Both the position numbers and the translations under genes were made by a program. A stretch of DNA of 64,000 bases. It comes from Chryseobacterium sp. CH25. Its GTDB lineage: Bacteria > Bacteroidota > Bacteroidia > Flavobacteriales > Weeksellaceae. The stretch covers positions 1-64,000 of the forward strand of contig NZ_NRQT01000014.1 of assembly GCF_004119455.1 (NCBI RefSeq), written 5' to 3'. Shown piece by piece: positions 5,771 through 14,277 of this stretch. The notes beneath the pieces were generated by a model. It was given only the letters and a program-made list of their open reading frames with translations. It searched no databases and was not told the origin of the DNA. Numbering within the stretch: the stretch's first letter is position 1; each line of letters begins with the position of its first letter.

Positions 5771-6334
5771 ATGAAACCCAATATATTTTTTACAGCAGAC
5801 CATCATTTTGGTCACGAAAATATTATAAAATTCTCCGAAAGGCCCTTTGAGTCTCCGGAGCAGATGAATCAGGAACTCATCAAAAGATGGAATGAGAGAA
5901 TCAATCCAGGAGATACAGTCTACCATTTAGGAGATTTCAGTCTTGGAAAGCCGGATTTTACAAAGGAAATCTTAGATCAGTTGAATGGAAATATCCATTT
6001 GATAAAAGGAAATCACGAAGGTTCAGCTTTAACGTATCCTAAACGATTTGCTTCCATCAGAGATTATCACGAACTTAAAATTGATGAGCCGGATAATAGC
6101 AATGGAAAACAGAAAATCATTCTTTTCCACTACGCTATGCGCACCTGGAACGGTTCACATCGAGGAGTCTGGCAGTTGTACGGGCACTCACACGGAACAT
6201 TGCCGGATGATGAAATGATGTTAAGCATTGATGTTGGGGTTGATTGTCATAATTTTTATCCGATTTCCTACGATGAGGTTAAGGAAATCATGAAAAAGAA
6301 AAAATGGACACCTCCATTCGGACCTCGGGAGTAA
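5771..6334 (+). CDS. Calcineurin-like metallophosphoesterase
   Basis: A compact 188-residue phosphoesterase with the full metal-ligand set: TADHHFGH (D10, H12), HLGDFS (D55), KGNHE (N81, H82), LFHYAMR (H120) and YGHSHG (138-141). Proteins of this size are common in phages and RNA-repair loci and may remove 3' or cyclic phosphates, but the substrate cannot be read from the sequence. ATG 5771 is chosen because the upstream in-frame TTG lies in the dispersed repeat. It is co-directional with the exonuclease genes. Confidence 0.85.
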   Translation: MKPNIFFTADHHFGHENIIKFSERPFESPEQMNQELIKRWNERINPGDTVYHLGDFSLGKPDFTKEILDQLNGNIHLIKGNHEGSALTYPKRFASIRDYHELKIDEPDNSNGKQKIILFHYAMRTWNGSHRGVWQLYGHSHGTLPDDEMMLSIDVGVDCHNFYPISYDEVKEIMKKKKWTPPFGPRE

Positions 6335-6370
6335 TTTTTACGTACTCTCATTCAAATTTTTATAATAACC

Positions 6371-6916
6371 ATGAAAACAACGAATCAAATCATAATTGTC
6401 GATTTGGAAGCTACCTGTTGGGAAAACGAGAGGATTCCGATCGGACAGAAAGTTGATATTATCGAAATGGGAATTTGTAAACTGGATCTGATCTCCAATA
6501 CCATTTCCCAAAAACAAAGCATTTATATTATTCCCGAAAGATCTGAAATCAATAGATTTTGTACAAAGCTAACGGGAATTACACCGCAACTGATAGAAGA
6601 AAAAGGGATCTATTTTGAAGAAGCCTGTGAGAAGATCAGGGATGAATACAATCCGGAATCTCTTATGTGGGCCGGATACGGAAACTTCGACAGAGAGCAG
6701 ATCATAGAACAGAGTGACTGGCTCGGAATCGAGAATCCTTTTTCAGGACAATATCTGAATGTGATGTATGAATTCAAAAGACATTTCAGACTGCATAAAT
6801 CTATAGGGCTAAAAAGAGCTCTTGATTATCTGCAAATGGATTTTGAAGGCAATCATCACAGCGGAGCAGACGATGCTTATAACACGGCCAAAATTCTCAG
6901 TAAGATTTTGGAATAA
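6371..6916 (+). CDS. DEDDh 3'-5' exonuclease (ERI-1/RNase T-like), copy 1
   Basis: A 181-residue exonuclease of the DnaQ-like superfamily. Exo I is VDLEATCWE (D11, E13), Exo II is GYGNFD (D107) and Exo III is HHSGADDA (H163, D168), giving a complete DEDDh set. DLEATCW followed by GxK/E is typical of the ERI-1/KapD branch that trims structured RNA 3' ends. A close paralogue follows 68 nt downstream. Substrate preference for RNA is inferred from the branch and the neighbours. Confidence 0.88.
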   Translation: MKTTNQIIIVDLEATCWENERIPIGQKVDIIEMGICKLDLISNTISQKQSIYIIPERSEINRFCTKLTGITPQLIEEKGIYFEEACEKIRDEYNPESLMWAGYGNFDREQIIEQSDWLGIENPFSGQYLNVMYEFKRHFRLHKSIGLKRALDYLQMDFEGNHHSGADDAYNTAKILSKILE

Positions 6917-6984
6917 TCAATTGGATGGAAGTATAACATTCAGAAAATAAATCACTTTCATCCTTTAATTTTAAATAAAAAACA

Positions 6985-7536
6985 ATGAAAACAACAGAAA
7001 ATATACTCATTATAGATCTTGAAGCCACGTGTTGGGAAAACCGTCCGCCAAGAGGTCAGGAAAGTGAGATCATTGAAATCGGAGTTTGTATTATGAATAC
7101 AAAAACCGGTAAGATCTCTCAAAATGAAGGGATTTTAATAAAACCTCAATATTCAAAGGTAAGTCCCTTTTGTACGGAGCTTACAACCCTTACTCAAAAC
7201 ATGCTGGATACTGAGGGAATTATGCTGGATGATGCCTTTGATATTCTGAGAGCAGAATATGATTCAGAAGAATTAACCTGGGCAAGCTATGGAAACTATG
7301 ATCTGAATATGCTTCAGAATCAGGCCCGAAGATTTTATGTGGATTATCCGCTAAGTGATGATCATATCAATGTTAAAACGTTATTTGGCCAGATCCATCC
7401 TACCATAAGAAAAAGTGTAGGAATGCAGAGAGCGCTGAATGAACTTGGTTTTAAACTTGATGGTACCCATCACAGAGGAGTAGATGATGCCAGAAATATT
7501 GCAAAGATTCTGCATTGGTGCCTTCAGAATAATTAA
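6985..7536 (+). CDS. DEDDh 3'-5' exonuclease (ERI-1/RNase T-like), copy 2
   Basis: A 183-residue paralogue of the preceding gene with IIDLEATCWEN at the N terminus, ASYGNYD in the middle and HHRGVDDARN at the C terminus, so all catalytic residues are kept. The pair aligns along its whole length, indicating tandem duplication and possible division of substrates. A strong terminator follows directly. Confidence 0.88.
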   Translation: MKTTENILIIDLEATCWENRPPRGQESEIIEIGVCIMNTKTGKISQNEGILIKPQYSKVSPFCTELTTLTQNMLDTEGIMLDDAFDILRAEYDSEELTWASYGNYDLNMLQNQARRFYVDYPLSDDHINVKTLFGQIHPTIRKSVGMQRALNELGFKLDGTHHRGVDDARNIAKILHWCLQNN

Positions 7537-7560
7537 AATATAAATATATAATTGATATTA

Positions 7561-7593
7561 AGAGACTGTTCCTGCGTGTTCAGTCTCTTTTTT
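7561..7593 (+). terminator. Intrinsic terminator after the exonuclease pair
   Basis: Stem AGAGACTG/CAGTCTCT with a 12-nt loop, followed by TTTTTT. It separates the exonuclease unit from the helicase gene. Confidence 0.88.
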
Positions 7594-7632
7594 ATGGATT
7601 ACTTTATTTTTATCATTTACCTTTGATAAAAA

Positions 7633-9606
7633 TTGTATCCCTTGGAGGAACTTGTAGAATTACTGGAACATACCAACAGAAGCGTATTCTTAACCGGAAA
7701 AGCAGGAACAGGAAAAACTACTTTCCTGAATAATTTTGTTAAGAAAACACGCAAAAAACATATCATTGTTGCTCCCACCGGGATTGCAGCCATTAATGCT
7801 GGTGGAGTAACCATACATTCCTTGTTTGCTATTCCGTCAAGAACATTTGTTCCTACTACAGAACCTGTTGATCCTAATCTTGCCATGAATATCAATGAGC
7901 TGTTTCCTCACTTTAAATACAGGAAAGAAAAACTGGATCTTTTTCGGGAAATAGAACTTATTGTTATTGATGAAGTATCCATGTTGAGAGCTGATTTATT
8001 AGATATGATGGATCACTCTTTGCGACGGGTAAGGAGAAACCAATTACCATTTGGTGGAGTACAGCTGTTGCTCATTGGAGATTTATATCAGTTGCCCCCT
8101 GTAGTAAGAGACGATTCCGAGCGGATTTTATCAAAATTCTATGAAACTCCGTTTTTCTTTTCAGCCAAAGCGTTGCAGAATGTACGGTTAATAACCGTAG
8201 AATTAACCACAGTCTACCGTCATCAGGATGAAGAATTCCTGGAAATTCTTGATGCTGTCAGACATGCAGATTTCCATGAACTGGATTTTGAAAAATTAAA
8301 TTCCAGGTACAAACCAGATTTTGAGCCGGAAACTGAAACATATATTCATTTGTGTTCTCATAACCGTATGGCAGATCATATTAATCAGAAAAAACTGTCA
8401 GAACTGGAGACAGAATCCCTGTTTTACAAAGCTTCAGTAATTGGAGAATTTAAGGAAACCCAATATCCAATTGATGAAACACTGGAACTGAAAGTTGGTG
8501 CTCAGATTATGTTCATCAGAAATGATTCCTCACCCGAGAAAAACTTTTATAATGGGAAGCTTGCCGAAATTTCTTACCTGGATGAAGAGACCATAAAAGT
8601 AATTTTAGATGAAAGTAAAAAAGAAATTACCGTAACTACGGAAGTCTGGGAACAGAAAAGATATACACTGGATGAAAACAAGAACATTAAAACAGAGGTG
8701 CTGGGAAGTTTTGAACAGTTTCCCGTTCGGTTGGCTTGGGCGGTTACCATTCATAAAAGCCAGGGACTGACATTTGATCGTGTGATTATTGATGCAGGAA
8801 GATCTTTTGCCAGTGGACAGGTTTATGTTGCATTAAGCCGCTGCCGTACTCTAAACGGAATCGTTCTGAAATCCGAAATCTCAAAGAATGCCATATTCAA
8901 AGATCATAGAATTGAAAACTTTCAAGACGCTACCCATGCTAATGGCAGTTTATTACAGATCGTTGAGCATGAAAAATATGATTATACAGTACATAAAGTT
9001 CAGATGACGGTAGATGCGGGCTGGTTACGAGAAGCTGTAATGAATTGGAAAGAGATTACTATTGCTGCAGGAATGGGGGATCAGAAAACATTAGCTGATG
9101 ATTTTGAAAGAGAAAGCGAACACTTTTTTAAAGTATCAGAAAAATTTAAAAAAGTTATCCGCTTAAAATTAGCTGATTTTATCAACGGTGAAATTCAATG
9201 GAATGAGCTGGAAGAAAAATGTAAAGGAGCTGTCAACTTTTTCTATAAGAATGTAGCAGAAAAAATATTATTGCCTTTAAAGAACCTCTATGCAGAAACT
9301 ATAGGAACCAAGGGTTTGAAAACCTTTAATGAAGAGACTAAAAAATTTCTGCAGGATCTTGAAGAATACATTGAAAAGCTGAAGTTCTGTCATCTGTTGG
9401 ATATTCTTTTATTCGATAAAGAAACTGAAATAGACACTTCCATAACAGTTGTTAAGAAACCCACTCACATCATCACTTTCGAACTATTTGATCAGGGAAT
9501 GCCGCCTTTTGAAATTTCAGAAAAAAGAAATCTTACCCTTGCAACAGTTTACAGGCACCTTGCAAAAATGGGCTTAACTGAAGTAGAGAGAACTTTTAAA
9601 CAATGA
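7633..9606 (+). CDS. Pif1/RecD-like superfamily 1 helicase with C-terminal HTH
   Basis: A 657-residue SF1B helicase. Walker A is TGKAGTGKTT (21-30), followed by APTGIAAINAGG (Ia), the DEVSML Walker B, GDLYQLPP (motif III), and a C-terminal VTIHKSQGLTFD plus YVALSRCR (motifs V/VI). The last 60 residues form a helix-turn-helix-like region (FEISEKRNLTLATVYRHL) resembling RecQ-type HTH or HRDC tails. The only start before the P-loop is TTG 7633, eight bases after a TACCTTTG -7 element (7618-7625), so translation may be nearly leaderless. It would unwind DNA or RNA-DNA hybrids. Confidence 0.85.
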   Translation: MYPLEELVELLEHTNRSVFLTGKAGTGKTTFLNNFVKKTRKKHIIVAPTGIAAINAGGVTIHSLFAIPSRTFVPTTEPVDPNLAMNINELFPHFKYRKEKLDLFREIELIVIDEVSMLRADLLDMMDHSLRRVRRNQLPFGGVQLLLIGDLYQLPPVVRDDSERILSKFYETPFFFSAKALQNVRLITVELTTVYRHQDEEFLEILDAVRHADFHELDFEKLNSRYKPDFEPETETYIHLCSHNRMADHINQKKLSELETESLFYKASVIGEFKETQYPIDETLELKVGAQIMFIRNDSSPEKNFYNGKLAEISYLDEETIKVILDESKKEITVTTEVWEQKRYTLDENKNIKTEVLGSFEQFPVRLAWAVTIHKSQGLTFDRVIIDAGRSFASGQVYVALSRCRTLNGIVLKSEISKNAIFKDHRIENFQDATHANGSLLQIVEHEKYDYTVHKVQMTVDAGWLREAVMNWKEITIAAGMGDQKTLADDFERESEHFFKVSEKFKKVIRLKLADFINGEIQWNELEEKCKGAVNFFYKNVAEKILLPLKNLYAETIGTKGLKTFNEETKKFLQDLEEYIEKLKFCHLLDILLFDKETEIDTSITVVKKPTHIITFELFDQGMPPFEISEKRNLTLATVYRHLAKMGLTEVERTFKQ

Positions 9607-9616
9607 TACCTGAATT

Positions 9617-10516
9617 TTATTCTTCAATTTCTGAGATCAATGCTGTAATTTGATTGCATAGCAATGAATATAACTCTTGAGGAATAGAATGTCCCATTCC
9701 TTCAATCTCTATCAATTTTGCATTGGGAATGGTACCTGCAATATCTTTTCCACAATCAGAATGAAAAATAGGATCCTGAGTTCCATGGATAACCAAGGCA
9801 GGAGCTTTAATTTTTTTCAAATTATCCAGGTTATATTGAAAGGATGCCATTGCAAGGAGCTGTCTGATGATTCCGTTTTTAGTCTTTGAGCGAATAAGTT
9901 CTTCTTCAATCATTTTGATTTCTGAACCTTTATCTAGTTCATATAAATCTCCAGAAATCTTTTTGGCAAAAACCAGTTTTTCTCTGATATAAACTTCTTT
10001 ATCTATAGTTGGATCTACAGAAGGTTTCATCATCATAGCCATCACTTCCGGATCCGAAGGTGGTAATGAAGGATTCAAAGAAGTTGACATGATAATCGTT
10101 AATGATAGTACTCTTTCCGGAAAATGGGAACCTAATAACTGAGCAATAATTCCGCCCATGGATCTGCCTGCAAAATGAGCTTTATCAATCTGTAAATAAT
10201 TAAGTAAGCCAATTACATCCTTTGCCATATCCATCAAAGAATAGGGAATGTCCTCAGCTTTGAGGGTAGAAAAAAACTCCCGATGATTTCCGTTAAAAGC
10301 AGGTTTCTCTCCATTCTGATAAACAGACATTCCGGAATCCCTGTTATCAAACCGGATTACCCGGAATCCTTGTTCTACTAATAATTGACAAAAAGTATGG
10401 TCCCAGCGAATCATTTGGCTTCCCAACCCTGAAATCAATACAATTGTCTGTTGATGTTCTGCTCCTAACACTTCATAGCATAAATCAACCCCGTTTATTT
10501 TAGTAATAAAGCTCAT
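9617..10516 (-). CDS. Alpha/beta hydrolase
   Basis: A 299-residue hydrolase with oxyanion strand SGLGSQ, nucleophile elbow GRSMGG, acid in GTQDPIFH and catalytic histidine in GMGHSIP, so the Ser-Asp-His triad is complete. There is no signal peptide, so it is likely cytosolic. The substrate is unknown. It is the last gene of a minus-strand unit with a MarR regulator and overlaps its upstream neighbour by four bases. Confidence 0.88.
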   Translation of the reverse strand: MSFITKINGVDLCYEVLGAEHQQTIVLISGLGSQMIRWDHTFCQLLVEQGFRVIRFDNRDSGMSVYQNGEKPAFNGNHREFFSTLKAEDIPYSLMDMAKDVIGLLNYLQIDKAHFAGRSMGGIIAQLLGSHFPERVLSLTIIMSTSLNPSLPPSDPEVMAMMMKPSVDPTIDKEVYIREKLVFAKKISGDLYELDKGSEIKMIEEELIRSKTKNGIIRQLLAMASFQYNLDNLKKIKAPALVIHGTQDPIFHSDCGKDIAGTIPNAKLIEIEGMGHSIPQELYSLLCNQITALISEIEE

Positions 10517-10860
10517 GATATATAAAGAAGATCACTGTTAATTCCTGATAAGACATCTTGCTCTGCCTTCAGGATTTCTTTACGGTAATTAATGTACTGA
10601 TTCTCCTGGCTAGAAATAATACTGACGAATTCAAAACTGAAGTTTTCACTTCCGTATTCATCCCACTCCTTTTGGAGCTGCGCATTATCAAATGATTGCC
10701 CTTTTAATAAAAAATTCATTTTGTTTACCAGTGCTTCAAGATTTAAAGCTCCTTTGATATATTGTTTTCCGGTTGTATTATTCTTTACAGACAGTACACC
10801 CATTGTTGCGACATGGTTTTTTGCCATTTCACGAAGCTGCTTTTTTATAGCATTTTTCAT
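10513..10860 (-). CDS. GIY-YIG-nuclease-like small protein
   Basis: About 115 residues. TMGVLSVKNNTTGKQYIKG followed by NKMNFLL..LQKEWDEYGSENFSFEFV resembles the GIY-YIG-like proteins common in Bacteroidota, with GVLSVKN in place of the GIY strand and K(Q)YIKG as the YIG strand, so catalytic competence is doubtful. ATG 10860 is preferred to 10887, which would overlap the MarR gene. It lies between the regulator and the hydrolase and overlaps the hydrolase start. Confidence 0.6.
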   Translation of the reverse strand: MKNAIKKQLREMAKNHVATMGVLSVKNNTTGKQYIKGALNLEALVNKMNFLLKGQSFDNAQLQKEWDEYGSENFSFEFVSIISSQENQYINYRKEILKAEQDVLSGINSDLLYIS

Positions 10861-10867
10861 ATTGATT

Positions 10868-11293
10868 TTATTTAATATTTCCGCCAAGTTCAGATAAAAG
10901 TCCGGCAGCAGTTTGTAAAGATTTGTTCTTTTTGTTAGGAAGAATATCTTTTGTAGTGTGTTCTGCGGTTATTTTGGCTTCTTCAAATATTTTTTTTCCA
11001 TTAGGAGTTATTACTACATAGCTCACTCTGGCATCTCTTTCATTCGTTTCTCTGCCAACCAGTCCTATTTTTTCCAGTGGATTCAATAAACGGGTGATAC
11101 CAGATGCGGTAACCCCAATTTTTTCAGCCAGATCTATTCTGCGCATTTTGCTTTCAGAGGATTCACTAAGGATATAAAGAATAACAAAGTCATTAAACCC
11201 TAATCCATGGGTACTTAAAGAGTCAAACTTTCTGGCAATAACTGATTGAAGTTTGTTAATATTCATTAAAAATAATAATTCAGAACTTATCAT
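10868..11293 (-). CDS. MarR-family transcriptional regulator
   Basis: A 141-residue winged-helix protein. MRRIDLAEKIGVTASGITRLLNPLE is the HTH and RETNERDARVSYVVITPNGKKIFEEA is the wing with the typical D-x-R. It is first in a minus-strand operon with the GIY-YIG-like and hydrolase genes and probably controls it. An alternative start is ATG 11266 (MNINKLQ). Confidence 0.88.
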   Translation of the reverse strand: MISSELLFLMNINKLQSVIARKFDSLSTHGLGFNDFVILYILSESSESKMRRIDLAEKIGVTASGITRLLNPLEKIGLVGRETNERDARVSYVVITPNGKKIFEEAKITAEHTTKDILPNKKNKSLQTAAGLLSELGGNIK

Positions 11294-11743
11294 TGAAAAG
11301 TATTTGAGTTGTCAAGTAATTTTATAGTGCAAATATATAAATTTAAATGAATTACAAAGCAGGATCATAAAAAATAGTTTATTATGAAATATTTTGATTT
11401 TCAGTCATAAATTTAAAAATGGAAATAAGAAAGCAAAAGATGAATGGTTTCTTGTTGTTGATTTTGAGTCTGTTATGATTTTAGTTGTAGTCAGACAATT
11501 TCCGCTATTTTATTTTCAATTTATCATTATTATCACGATATGTGGTGAAAAAATATCAACCATAGAATAATCTTTGCGATATTTTATTCTGGATATTGTT
11601 CAGTAAATAAGTTGAATATTCAATCAAAATAAGTTTTAGAAGTGCTTTTATTAACTTAAAGTTTTGTTAAAAAACTCACTTTTCAGGGATAATTTACTGC
11701 CTGTCGGTCATTTTTTTTTATTTTAGCCGCCAAGAGTGAAATT
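11294..11743. other. Divergent intergenic region, no gene seen
   Basis: Four hundred and fifty AT-rich bases between the minus-strand MarR gene and the plus-strand DUF6493-like gene. It must hold both promoters, but I find no convincing TAnnTTTG pair, repeat or RNA fold. Confidence 0.5.
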
Positions 11744-14277
11744 ATGCTTATTGACGAAGAGTTTAAAACGATATATTTAAACTATAAAATCAAGGAAATC
11801 ATTCCTTTCTTGAAGAAGCTTACAGCTAAAGATAAAAAAGAAGTTGCTGCCATTTTAAAGAAAAATATCAATAAAGAATGGGGGCATAATACAATATCTG
11901 TGTTAGCTGCTTTAGCATGCAGTAAAACGAAGGATGAATATGAGAAGATGAGACCGGGATTTTATTCCATTCCGGTAGAACTCGTTGATGAACTTTTTGA
12001 AACCGATGTTCCTGATTGGATTGGAGAAAGCTACCTATTTCTTGAAGGATTCGATTATCTGAAAGTCCTGGAATGGGAGCAGAAAGGTTACTTTACCTTA
12101 CAGGATGAAATTTGGGCAGAATTGCTTTCTGAATCATCAAGAACAGAAGAAACAATGTTTACGTATCCGGTTACATTACAGTCTCATATCTGGCTTCTGT
12201 TTGAACATGAATGCAGCATAACATCTGTTTACCGCGACAGAAACTGGAAAGATGTATTGAAAAACCTGGTTCAGGAAAAGAAAATAGACCGTTCCAAAGT
12301 ACTTAAAGCAACTCTTACAGCAATTAACTTTAATTTTTCAAAAGAACATAATGCGTGGTTCCTGGAGTTTTTTGCTTATCTGGAACCTACAGATCAGGAG
12401 ATTCTGAAATTGCAGGATGAACTGTTTATGGTTTTTCATTCCACACAATATTCACTGTTTCCTGGTGTATTGAAGATTATTATTCCGGTTGTTACAGAAA
12501 AAGGTTTTAAAACAGAAGAGTTTTTACAGGCTACGGCATCTTTAATGACTCTTCCAACAAAAAATATCATTAATGCATTGCTTCAGGCACTGGAAAAAAT
12601 AGCAAAAGACAATAAGACATACCATGAAGCAGTATGTCAATTTCTGATGCCGGTGTTTCTGAATAAAGATAAAACACTTCAGACCAAAGGAGCAAAAATA
12701 ATTGTTAAATATGGAGACCTGCAATCAGAAAAGATAAGAAGTGAACTTACATTTTATAAAGCCTCGCTTCTTTCTGATGCTCAAACTTTACTGGAAAAAT
12801 ATCTTGTAGAAAAGAAAATCATAGATAATCAGGAAGAACAGGATTTTGAAGCAGCTCCATGGCATATGCCGGAACGTATTACTCCTGTAGAAACTGTAGA
12901 AGATTTTATCTTTCTGGCTTCTCAGATTTTCAATAATAATGAAACTTATCACTTAGATTTATTTTTAGATGCTCTTCTTAGATTTAATGACGAGTTTGAA
13001 GATGAACATTTTAATCAGCTTGAACCTGTCTTTAATGCAGCATTCAAAAGGAAAGATACCGTAGGATTTCAACATTTGATGGCCACTTTTGTTATTAATT
13101 ATGGACTGTTGAAGCAAAAGAATAAATCAAAAGTATTATCGGATGCCCATTTAGGATTTCCGGCACTCGAAAACTGGAGTGAAAAAAGAACACCCTTTAT
13201 CTTCAAAGCTTATCATCAGTTACTATTAGGAATATTTGAGGCTTTAAAAGAGAAAAAACAGCTTCCTTTACTTTCTGTTCCGGAGTATACCCCTTGTTGG
13301 ATTAATATTAATACCCTTGTGGATAAATTAAAAATCTATCAGCAGCAGGGTAGGAAGCCTATTCCTTTTGATCTGGAGGTTGCCATACTCCGTATTGAAA
13401 AAATAAACCTTAGAAAAGGTGAACAATATGCAAAAGAACAGCTTAATGAAGACTATTTCAATCTTTTAAAACCTGTTTTTGAACAGGATTATTTTAAAAA
13501 ATATTTTGAAAAAGAATTTCTTGATGGCAGCTTCGACTGGAAATTAGGGTACAAGAAAATCTATAAATGGAATAATACAGAAGAAATTCCGGAATCATTA
13601 ATATCCATTGATAATAAAAAAGAACTTCCTGAAAATGCTTCATTTCTGAATCATCTCTTCAATTCTTATCATACTATTCATCAGGGAGATCTGATACGTG
13701 CTTTATATACTGCACCTTATTTTTCAGGATCTTTAGCTGCAAGAAAGTACAATGGTGATTTATCCTGCTCAACCTATCAGTATGACATAAAAGGAAACAT
13801 AGAATTTCTGGATTCCTGGATGAAATTGAATTTACCGTTTCAGTCTGTGCATTATTTAGTGCTGTCTGCCGGGTTGTTTCATAAAGATAAAACATTCTCT
13901 GGTATGGCTTTTGAAGCCCTTATTAACAAAGTAGTTTCTGAAGATTTTAATATTCAGGAACTAGGAATTATCATTGGTAAAAAGATCAATTTTGAATGGG
14001 CTCCCGTAAAAAGATTTACAGATGGGTTGTCCGGATTTATCAATCTGAGTATCAATTATAACAAAGCATTTGAAAAACTGTTGATATCCATTCTCTCGGC
14101 AGTTGAAAAGCCGGTTTTTAATATTAAAAGCTGTTGGAGCTCTATTATGAACTCCTGAACCAAAACAGAACCCAAGTAGATGAGAAAGTAGCTGAAGTGT
14201 TTAAAGAATGGGAAAACGAAAATAACCTGAAAAAAATTATACATCAAATTAAAACACATGAAAGAAAGACTTTATGA
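11744..14277 (+). CDS. Large alpha-helical repeat protein (DUF6493-like), frameshifted near its end
   Basis: The intact frame runs 11744-14158 (804 residues). The next gene encodes a clear paralogue whose end reads KKLLEVYHEVL. Here the frame is lost at the A4 run 14126-14129; adding one A restores KKLLELYYELL and a 49-residue homologous tail ending at 14277, overlapping the next start by 20 nt. The protein is rich in helical, HEAT-like segments and begins with FKTIYLNYKIKEIIPFLKKL. I place it with DUF6493, found beside SWIM proteins; function unknown. The frameshift is probably an assembly error. Confidence 0.7.

Noticed and set aside
11294..11743. Riboswitch in the MarR/DUF6493 intergenic region
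   Set aside because: No recognisable aptamer core or terminator was found.
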